A stretch of DNA of 6,046 nt from Candidatus Aegiribacteria sp. (lineage in GTDB: Bacteria > Fermentibacterota > Fermentibacteria > Fermentibacterales > Fermentibacteraceae). The position numbers and the translations under genes are program-made. The notes beneath the pieces were generated by a model. That model was not told the origin of the DNA, ran no database searches, and saw only the letters and a program-made list of their open reading frames with translations. Below are positions 1-5,093 of the stretch, piece by piece. The DNA lies in assembly GCA_030634715.1 (NCBI GenBank), contig DAOWAG010000089.1, positions 1-6,046 of the forward strand, given 5' to 3'. Numbering within the stretch: the stretch's first letter is position 1; every line of letters starts with the position of its first letter.

Positions 1-1
1 A

Positions 2-1051
2 GCGGTTGCTCACGGCGCGGATACGGTCATGGATCTTTCTACAGGATCTGAATGGAAAACTATTCTCAGCAGAATCATGGATAGAAGTCCTGTTCCAATT
101 GGCACAGTTCCACTCTACCAGGTGTTTGGTGAAACCCTCCGACAGAACAGGGACGTAAGTGATGTTACCGAGGAGGATATCTTCTCGGCAATAGAAGATC
201 ACTGCAGAGCGGGAGTGGATTACCTTACTCTTCACTGCGGTGTCACAGCACAAGCATTAAAACTGCTTCAGGTACAGGGCAGGAAACTGGGCATTGTCTC
301 CAGAGGAGGTTCTCTTCTCGCCGAATGGATGGATAAGCAGGGGAAGGAGAATCCACTTTTCGAGCACTTCGATCGCCTGATAGATATCCTCCATGAATAT
401 GATGTCACATTCTCTCTCGGAGACGGATTGAGACCCGGCTGTATTGCTGATGCTTCCGATCGTGCTCAGATAGAGGAGCTGATTACACTTGGTGAATTGC
501 AGAAACGTTCACATGAAGCCGGTGTACAGGTGATGATAGAAGGTCCGGGACACGTTCCTATGGATAAAATCGCTGAGAACATCAGGATGCAGAAAAGCCT
601 CTGTGGAGGAGCACCCTTCTATGTTCTCGGTCCTATCGTTACAGATATCGCTCCCGGATATGATCACATAACTTCTGCGATTGGCGGCGCAATGGCTGCA
701 TGGTATGGAGCCGATTTCCTGTGCTATGTAACTCCTGCCGAGCATCTTCGCCTGCCTGATGTTGAAGATGTAAAAGTGGGTGTCATATCATCGAGAATTG
801 CCGCTCATGCTGCTGATATCGCTCGAGGAACCAGAGGTGCAATGAAGGCTGATAATCTGATGGCTGAGGCAAGGGACAGATTTGACTGGGAAGCTCAGTA
901 CAGCCTTTCGCTTGATCCTGTCACCGCAAGGCATGAAAGGGGCGAAGCCCTTCCATCGGACGACGATGTCTGCTCCATGTGCGGTCACCTATGCGCACTC
1001 AAAACAAGCAAGAGGGTTTTCGAAAGGGATAAGGAAATAAAGAACAAGTAG
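2..1051 (+). CDS. thiC: Phosphomethylpyrimidine synthase ThiC, 5'-truncated
   Basis: ThiC is the radical-SAM enzyme that converts aminoimidazole ribotide to the hydroxymethylpyrimidine phosphate used for thiamine. The frame is open from base 2, reading AVAHGADTVMDLSTG, so the ATG at 29 is internal and the true start lies left of the window. Visible family motifs in order are GADTVMDLSTG, SRGGS, SLGDGLRPG, EGPGHVPMD, TDIAPGYDHITSAIGG and CYVTPAEHLRLP. The conserved histidines of EGPGHVP and GYDHI lie where the family binds its active-site metal. Near the C-terminus is the iron-sulfur cysteine cluster CSMCGHLC (bases 971-994). Its spacing is CX2CX3C, one residue shorter than the CX2CX4C I know from enterobacterial ThiC, and the wording resembles the short ThiC of anaerobes and archaea. 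The paralog BzaF (hydroxybenzimidazole synthase) is a less likely alternative. No other thi gene is in view, and any TPP riboswitch would lie outside the window. Confidence 0.95.
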   Translation, partial: AVAHGADTVMDLSTGSEWKTILSRIMDRSPVPIGTVPLYQVFGETLRQNRDVSDVTEEDIFSAIEDHCRAGVDYLTLHCGVTAQALKLLQVQGRKLGIVSRGGSLLAEWMDKQGKENPLFEHFDRLIDILHEYDVTFSLGDGLRPGCIADASDRAQIEELITLGELQKRSHEAGVQVMIEGPGHVPMDKIAENIRMQKSLCGGAPFYVLGPIVTDIAPGYDHITSAIGGAMAAWYGADFLCYVTPAEHLRLPDVEDVKVGVISSRIAAHAADIARGTRGAMKADNLMAEARDRFDWEAQYSLSLDPVTARHERGEALPSDDDVCSMCGHLCALKTSKRVFERDKEIKNK

Positions 1052-1069
1052 GTGTACGGAAGTATATAC

Positions 1070-1105
1070 TGCCTGCAGGTTGTCGCAGGCCTTGTATCGA
1101 GGCAG
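1070..1105 (+). other. Two mutually exclusive hairpins in the gap after thiC
   Basis: In the 92-base gap between thiC and the next gene, GCCTGC (1071-1076) pairs with GCAGGC (1085-1090) around an 8-base loop. The overlapping CTGCCT (1070-1075) pairs with AGGCAG (1100-1105). The two 6-bp stems share bases and cannot form together. No clean T-tract follows either stem, so neither is a convincing intrinsic terminator. They could form a weak terminator or processing stem after thiC, or could be chance. A poor promoter-like pair (TTGTAT 1092-1097, 17 bases, TATTGT 1115-1120) also lies here. Confidence 0.3.
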
Positions 1106-1133
1106 CATCATGAGTATTGTCTTAACTATTGTT

Positions 1134-1138
1134 GGAGG
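1134..1138 (+). promoter_or_regulatory. Ribosome binding site GGAGG fixing the start at 1144
   Basis: GGAGG sits five bases before the ATG at 1144. It favours that codon over the in-frame TTG at 1129, which overlaps this site and has no purine-rich sequence in front of it. Confidence 0.8.
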
Positions 1139-1143
1139 ATAAG

Positions 1144-1455
1144 ATGAGTGATCCGGTCACGAGCGCAGCCCTTTTTGCGGTAACGGGTGCTACAACTGCT
1201 GCTGTAGCAGCAATGGCAAATGCTGTGAAGGCTTCCGGAGCAATAATCCGTCTTGAACCGGAGGAATTCGTAAAGATTCTCTCCCGAACAACCGAACCTG
1301 TCATAGTTGTCGCGCCCTCAGGATTCAAGAAGAAAAAGACGCAGTACCTTCTCTCCTGGAAAGGTTTCGTCTTCCACTGCATTTCAACTGAACAGATGGG
1401 CTTCCCCAGGGGCGCGGAAATTATTGCTGCAAAAAAGATCTGGATCCCCAGTTAA
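1144..1455 (+). CDS. Small uncharacterised protein with N-terminal membrane-type helix
   Basis: This is a 103-residue protein that I cannot assign to a named family. Residues about 4-29 form an alanine-, threonine- and valine-rich stretch with almost no charge until Lys29. It could be a single membrane-spanning or membrane-associated helix. The rest looks like a small mostly beta soluble domain: an acidic segment LEPEEFVKIL (37-46), a hydrophobic strand PVIVVAPSGF (52-61), a basic run KKKK (62-65), YLLSWKGFVFHC (68-79), and a tail ending AKKIWIPS. The start at 1144 is set by a strong GGAGG. The gene lies 92 bases after thiC and 24 bases before the next small gene on the same strand, so co-transcription with the latter is likely. 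A role in thiamine metabolism cannot be argued from the sequence. That the gene is real is supported by the ribosome binding site and by the ordered hydrophobic pattern. Confidence 0.75.
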   Translation: MSDPVTSAALFAVTGATTAAVAAMANAVKASGAIIRLEPEEFVKILSRTTEPVIVVAPSGFKKKKTQYLLSWKGFVFHCISTEQMGFPRGAEIIAAKKIWIPS

Positions 1456-1479
1456 AACCTGATGAATGGGGTTGTTATT

Positions 1480-1797
1480 ATGAAACATTTGATGATTCCA
1501 GCTTCATGGAAAAGTGCAACTGCCATGAAAAAGACAATCGAGAGTAAAGAAAAACAGGGCTGGCAGGTTGCTGCACTCGCGGATGTTTCAGGGGCAAATA
1601 CGCTTATCATGGTTGCTGATGGAGATAAGTATAAACATGAGATCATCCAGGTATTCTGGAGTCTGAGGGGCAAAGTATCCGATATCATCACAGAGAAAGA
1701 GGCAGAAGGCTGGACAGTCGCTACGCTGGGAGCCTGCCTGGGAAGTTCACTGCTGATAATGAAGAGAAAAATCACAACTGAACCAGATAAGTCTTAA
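1480..1797 (+). CDS. Small protein with two tandem DUF4177-like repeats
   Basis: This is a 105-residue soluble protein without signal peptide or membrane helix. It consists of two copies of one unit with a 50-residue offset: residues 6-45 and 56-95. Aligned positions share about 14 identities, including Trp10/Trp60, Lys23-Glu24/Lys73-Glu74, Gly27-Trp28/Gly77-Trp78, Val30-Ala31/Val80-Ala81, Gly38/Gly88 and LIM 42-44/92-94. Each unit reads as a charged helix, then EGW or QGW, then two hydrophobic strands, the second ending LIMKRK. This pattern is like DUF4177, whose function is unknown; the assignment is inference from pattern. I chose ATG 1480 because TGGGG lies eight bases upstream. The in-frame ATG at 1462 (six residues longer) has no ribosome binding site. 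It follows the preceding small gene by 24 bases and converges with the MFS gene, leaving 23 bases between stops with no visible terminator. Confidence 0.75.
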   Translation: MKHLMIPASWKSATAMKKTIESKEKQGWQVAALADVSGANTLIMVADGDKYKHEIIQVFWSLRGKVSDIITEKEAEGWTVATLGACLGSSLLIMKRKITTEPDKS

Positions 1798-1820
1798 ACA
1801 CTCCTTCGCACGGCAGATTC

Positions 1821-3065
1821 TTACGCGGCATTTGAATTAACTGATCTGAGCCTCATCGGAATGTACAGAACTGCCAACAGAATTCCAGCGGAAATTACAG
1901 CAGTTCCTATTCCTGCCCTGTCCGCAAGATAACCCGCGCATGGCGCAAGAACAGTCATTACAAGCATTTTCAGAAGCGATTCCGCGGATAAACCTGAAGC
2001 CATGACTCTGTCAGGCACTTTCTCACTGATGAATGTAACACATATCGGTCTTCTCAGATTCTGTAGTGAGAACAGCGCAAGATATGATGCAATTGTGACA
2101 GCATAAATAGATAATTCACAAAATATCCCCGCAATAATTATCAGGCTGAATCCAGCTATCCACGTTGAATTAACAGCTTTTTCCACACCTTTGACTCGTC
2201 TGCAGTATTTACCTGCATTCCTTGAGGCAGTACTTGCTGCAAGATAAAGAAGAAAGTAAACGCAGCCTGTCACGACAGCAACCCTTCTATCGATCTGCAT
2301 TGCAGTCAGCAGGGGCAGGCTGATAGCAAACGATTTAAGAACAGGCTGAAGGTATTCTTTGAGAACCTTGAAAAAACCATCGAACACGGCGGAATTCAAT
2401 ATCCCCACTCGCGCGATTGGACTTCGAAATATAGATGTGAATTCTCTGAATGTGTCTCTTATTCCCGATCGCTCATGCCTGTTGTTTACATCAGTCCCAT
2501 CCAATTCGTCAGGATATGATGCGAGGTTTATCATGTTAAGAACGTAAGGGAACACTGCTGCAAGAAATACATATCTGAAACTTCCGGAAATGAGTACAAG
2601 AGCAGCGGCGATAAGCGCATTCACAGCTGAACCGATGTTGGATGCCGCCCTTGTTGCACCGTAATAATCCGGTCTCCATTCAGTCTGTCCTGTCAGACGA
2701 AGGTATTCCAGTATCATCGCCTTGTGAGTCCCGGTTCGAAATGCTTCTCCACATGCGAATAGAACCATAGCTCCTGCAGCTGCGAAGTACTCCTGAAAAT
2801 AGAAGAATATGAGAAAACTCGCGATATAGGCTGACATGGAGAAGAGCATTGAAACTTTTCTTCCTTTAGTATCCGCTATGAGTCCGGTGGGAATTTCAAG
2901 AAATACAGTGGATATCTCTCTGATGGCAAAGAGAATACCTATTTCAAGAAATGAGAATCCTATTTCAAGGAAATATAGAACTATGAAGGGTTCAAAGAAT
3001 CTGAGATTCTTCAGAAATCCATAAGATGAGAATCGATAGAATTGTCTGTCTCTTGTAAAACTCAC
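1821..3065 (-). CDS. MFS transporter
   Basis: This is a major facilitator superfamily secondary transporter in the inner membrane, about 414 residues with a dozen or so hydrophobic segments. The loop between helices 2 and 3 carries a good motif A, GLIADTKGRK (61-70), preceded by FLEIPTG, a form common in drug-efflux-type MFS proteins. AFRTGTHKAMILEYL (about 108-122) matches the helix 4 region of the same group, and GYLADRAG (378-385) is a later motif A-like loop. A hydrophilic central loop lies near 185-210. The substrate cannot be predicted. I chose GTG 3065 because AGGGA lies five bases upstream, the codon is 13 bases past the stop of the preceding gene, and it leaves a normal short tail of about 20 residues before helix 1. 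The alternative ATG at 3137 adds 24 polar residues, overlaps the upstream gene by 59 bases and lacks a ribosome binding site. It is the last gene of the apparent kbl-regulator-MFS operon. Confidence 0.88.
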   Translation of the reverse strand: MSFTRDRQFYRFSSYGFLKNLRFFEPFIVLYFLEIGFSFLEIGILFAIREISTVFLEIPTGLIADTKGRKVSMLFSMSAYIASFLIFFYFQEYFAAAGAMVLFACGEAFRTGTHKAMILEYLRLTGQTEWRPDYYGATRAASNIGSAVNALIAAALVLISGSFRYVFLAAVFPYVLNMINLASYPDELDGTDVNNRHERSGIRDTFREFTSIFRSPIARVGILNSAVFDGFFKVLKEYLQPVLKSFAISLPLLTAMQIDRRVAVVTGCVYFLLYLAASTASRNAGKYCRRVKGVEKAVNSTWIAGFSLIIIAGIFCELSIYAVTIASYLALFSLQNLRRPICVTFISEKVPDRVMASGLSAESLLKMLVMTVLAPCAGYLADRAGIGTAVISAGILLAVLYIPMRLRSVNSNAA

Positions 3066-3070
3066 ACTTA

Positions 3071-3075
3071 TCCCT
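3071..3075 (-). promoter_or_regulatory. Ribosome binding site AGGGA for the MFS gene at GTG 3065
   Basis: On the minus strand AGGGA is followed by five bases and then GTG (3065-3063). It lies just after the stop codon of the upstream regulator gene, a usual arrangement for a translated operon junction. It is the main reason for preferring this start over ATG 3137. Confidence 0.5.
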
Positions 3076-3078
3076 GAG

Positions 3079-3729
3079 TTACCAGTTGAAATCAGATCCC
3101 GAGAAAAGATCCGGTTCTCTGGTAACTGATTCTTCATCAGGTTTCTGAGGAATCAGATCTTCAGGTCTTCCAACCAGCAGGTATCCCGTTTCAGGAGAAA
3201 GCCATTCATCTGAAGAGTGCTTCCTGATGAATAGACTCAACGCAGATTGTCCGATAATCTTCATTTCAATGTTAATTCCTGTAAGAAGCTGAATTCGATC
3301 CATTTCGTTATGAAGCAGGTCATCGATTCCATCGCACACAACCAGAAGTTTTACAAATTGGGCATTTCCACTCAGGAAAACATGGGAAAGAATCGCGGTA
3401 CTTATTAATGTATCGAGGGATTTTAACGTAAATGAAATCATCTTTCTGATGTCAGTCATCTTTTCAAGGAGATCTCGCATTTCTTCGAATATCCCGGAAT
3501 CATCTGCTACTCTGAAGAAGGCTTTAACACCGGTTTTCTCTCTTTTGATAATTCCTGACTCGATCAGGTTAGCCAGCTCGCGCTGAACTCCACCACGTCC
3601 TGTCCGAAGGATTGCCACGAGTTCCAGAAGATAGAACGATCTGGCAGGATTGAAAAAGAAAAGGCAAAGGAGTTCCCTTCTGATCTTGCCGAACAGCGCT
3701 TCGCCAGTTCCAGTAATATATGTACTCAT
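3079..3729 (-). CDS. Winged-helix transcriptional regulator with degenerate nucleotidyltransferase-like domain
   Basis: This is a 216-residue protein, probably a cytoplasmic DNA-binding regulator. Residues about 12-90 match the ArsR-like winged helix of regulators fused to MNT-type nucleotidyltransferases: LLCLFFFNPARSFYLLELV, then GRGGVQRELANLIESGIIK as the recognition-helix region, then the wing KTGVKAFFRV and SGIFEEMRDLL. Residues about 98-186 correspond to the nucleotidyltransferase part (strand VKLLVVCDGID, later LSLFIRKHSSDEW and a closing TGYLLVG). The GS...R...SDIDL catalytic signature is missing, with SGNAQFVKLLV in its place, so catalysis is unlikely. The last 30 residues are polar. 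I chose ATG 3729, 31 bases after the kbl stop. An in-frame TTG at 3771 would add 14 residues and overlap kbl, and neither start has a good ribosome binding site. It may control the neighbouring kbl and MFS genes, which is inference from position. Confidence 0.8.
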   Translation of the reverse strand: MSTYITGTGEALFGKIRRELLCLFFFNPARSFYLLELVAILRTGRGGVQRELANLIESGIIKREKTGVKAFFRVADDSGIFEEMRDLLEKMTDIRKMISFTLKSLDTLISTAILSHVFLSGNAQFVKLLVVCDGIDDLLHNEMDRIQLLTGINIEMKIIGQSALSLFIRKHSSDEWLSPETGYLLVGRPEDLIPQKPDEESVTREPDLFSGSDFNW

Positions 3730-3736
3730 AATGGGT

Positions 3737-3764
3737 ATCTTAATGACCGGCACTACATTGTCAA
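3737..3764 (-). promoter_or_regulatory. Possible sigma70-type promoter before the regulator gene
   Basis: On the minus strand TTGACA (3764-3759) is a perfect -35 box. It is followed by a 16-base spacer and TAAGAT (3742-3737), which matches four of six -10 positions. A start site about seven bases on would fall on or next to ATG 3729, giving a leaderless message, consistent with the lack of a ribosome binding site there. It overlaps the last codons and stop of kbl. A perfect -35 box can arise by chance, so this is tentative. Confidence 0.35.
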
Positions 3765-4984
3765 GAGTCAATCAGATTGAGGTAGATAACATTCAGTCCT
3801 CTGCCAACCTCTGTAAACGCAACTACACAGCGATCTATCTGTTCACAAGTATGCGCAGCTGAAAGCTGTACTCTTATGCGGGCCTGCCCCTTTGGCACAA
3901 CCGGATAGAAGAATCCTGTAACGTATATCCCTGACTTAAGCAGTTCATCAGCGAACTTCTGAGCCAGTGCAGCATCATCAGCCAGATGACCGAACATCAC
4001 AGGCACAATGGGATGATCTCCAGGTATAATACTGAACCCAGCTTCCTTCATCATTCTCCTGAATCGTCTCTGGTTATCGCGCAGGCGATCTCTTTCCTCG
4101 CTTGATTCTTTTATCAGTTCAAGAACGGCAAGTGTGGTTCCTACTACAGCAGGAGCGACTGTATTCGAGAACAAGTACGGTCTGGACCGTTGTCTCAGTA
4201 TTTCCACTACTTCAATAGGCCCTGATGTGAAGCCTCCGGAAGCACCACCAAGAGCTTTTCCGAAAGTGGATGTAACAATATCAACCCTTTCGTTCACTCC
4301 GTGATATTCCGCTGTACCTCTTCCGTTCTCGCCTATAAATCCGGTAGCGTGCGAATCATCCACTATCAGAAGAGCATCGTACTTCTCAGCAAGGTCACAT
4401 ATTCCGGGAAGTGGAGCAATTTCACCATCCATCGAGAAAACCCCATCTGTAACGATTGCTTTTACTCTGGCTCCGCGAGCGTGGATGAGAACCGCTTCAA
4501 GATCCTCAAGATCAGCATGACTGTATCTATATCTTTTGGCCTTACACAATCTTATGCCATCAATAATCGAGGCGTGATTCAATTGATCAGAAATAATCGC
4601 GTCCTTATCGGTCAGTATTGGCTCAAATAAACCACCATTTGCGTCGAAGCAGCTTGAGTAAAGTATTGTATCTTCTTTTGATAGAAAAGCGCTTATCTTA
4701 TTCTCGAGTTCTTTGTGAATATCCTGAGTCCCGCAGATAAATCGCACAGAAGAAAGACCAAAACCTCTTAATTCCAGTATTTCGCAAGCCCTGTCAACCA
4801 GTCTCTGATCACCCGAAAGACCAAGGTAGTTATTTGAGCAGAAATTGAGAACTTCTCCTGACTGAGATACGTTAACAGAAGTACCTTGTCTTGTCGTGAT
4901 AACCCGTTCTCTCTTGAACGTTCCGCTCCTCTCGGTCTCTTCAAGGTTCGACCTGAGGATACCGCATAGCTTGTCAGTATACAT
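3761..4984 (-). CDS. kbl: 2-amino-3-ketobutyrate CoA ligase (glycine C-acetyltransferase)
   Basis: This is a PLP-dependent enzyme of the alpha-oxoamine synthase family. It cleaves 2-amino-3-oxobutyrate with CoA to glycine and acetyl-CoA, the second step of threonine breakdown by the dehydrogenase route, in the cytoplasm. Its 407 residues are close to E. coli Kbl (398) and follow it throughout: FKRERVITT, NFCSNNYLGL, SVRFICGTQDIHKELE, ILYSSCFDANGGLFE, NHASIIDGIRLCKAKRYRY, DGVFSMDGEIA and YVTGFFYPVVPKGQARIR. Lys243 in TFGKALGGASGG is the PLP lysine, with Asp209 and His212 in VDDSHATG contacting the cofactor. The VRFICGTQ and FYPVVPKGQ blocks separate it from BioF and HemA-type relatives. The start at 4984 has AAGAGG six bases upstream. 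It is the first gene of the minus-strand cluster. The usual partner tdh is not in the window, and the last ten residues (after LNVI) form a short extra tail. Confidence 0.96.
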   Translation of the reverse strand: MYTDKLCGILRSNLEETERSGTFKRERVITTRQGTSVNVSQSGEVLNFCSNNYLGLSGDQRLVDRACEILELRGFGLSSVRFICGTQDIHKELENKISAFLSKEDTILYSSCFDANGGLFEPILTDKDAIISDQLNHASIIDGIRLCKAKRYRYSHADLEDLEAVLIHARGARVKAIVTDGVFSMDGEIAPLPGICDLAEKYDALLIVDDSHATGFIGENGRGTAEYHGVNERVDIVTSTFGKALGGASGGFTSGPIEVVEILRQRSRPYLFSNTVAPAVVGTTLAVLELIKESSEERDRLRDNQRRFRRMMKEAGFSIIPGDHPIVPVMFGHLADDAALAQKFADELLKSGIYVTGFFYPVVPKGQARIRVQLSAAHTCEQIDRCVVAFTEVGRGLNVIYLNLIDS

Positions 4985-4990
4985 TCCGGA

Positions 4991-4996
4991 CCTCTT
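4991..4996 (-). promoter_or_regulatory. Ribosome binding site AAGAGG for kbl
   Basis: AAGAGG on the minus strand ends six bases before the ATG at 4984 and supports that start. Confidence 0.65.
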
Positions 4997-5000
4997 AATC

Positions 5001-5006
5001 AGTATA
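5001..5006 (-). promoter_or_regulatory. Possible -10 box (TATACT) upstream of kbl
   Basis: TATACT on the minus strand lies about 16 bases before the kbl start codon. No recognisable -35 hexamer sits 16-18 bases further up. The upstream terminator implies that kbl needs its own promoter in the 5000-5052 interval, so this is the best candidate there, but it is weak. Confidence 0.25.
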
Positions 5007-5052
5007 ATGAGAGCAGTTGAATTCTGCCGTTATCGCGAATATATGCAAAATG

Positions 5053-5082
5053 AAAAAAATATCTGAATCATGCTGATGAGAT
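5053..5082 (-). terminator. Probable intrinsic terminator after the TPR gene
   Basis: Reading the minus strand, ATCT-C-ATCA, loop GCA, TGAT-TC-AGAT forms two 4-bp stem blocks with a small internal loop (5082-5061), followed at once by A and seven Ts (5059-5053). It starts 11 bases past the TAG of the TPR gene and lies 68 bases before the kbl start. The stem is AT-rich and imperfect, so termination may be partial. Confidence 0.5.
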
Positions 5083-5093
5083 TTCCAGGTCAA

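Noticed and set aside
509..988. Two short minus-strand open frames (509-745 and 788-988)
   Set aside because: Both are antisense to strongly conserved thiC motifs.
1122..1382. An 86-codon minus-strand open frame
   Set aside because: It lies opposite the 103-residue gene that has a strong GGAGG start; its composition is what the complement of an alanine-rich gene gives.
1452..1775. A 107-codon open frame on the minus strand
   Set aside because: It is wholly antisense to the duplicated small protein, whose internal repeat shows that the plus frame is the coding one; it has no ribosome binding site.
1798..1820. Bidirectional terminator between the convergent genes
   Set aside because: The 23-base gap holds no inverted repeat with a T-tract on either strand.
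4301..4630. A 109-codon plus-strand open frame
   Set aside because: It is antisense to the best-conserved part of kbl, and its translation shows no recognisable pattern.
3761..4984. BioF (8-amino-7-oxononanoate synthase) or serine palmitoyltransferase as the identity of the PLP enzyme
   Set aside because: Near-continuous similarity to E. coli Kbl, including VRFICGTQD, SSCFDANGG and YPVVPKGQARIR, favours Kbl, and there are no biotin or lipid genes nearby.
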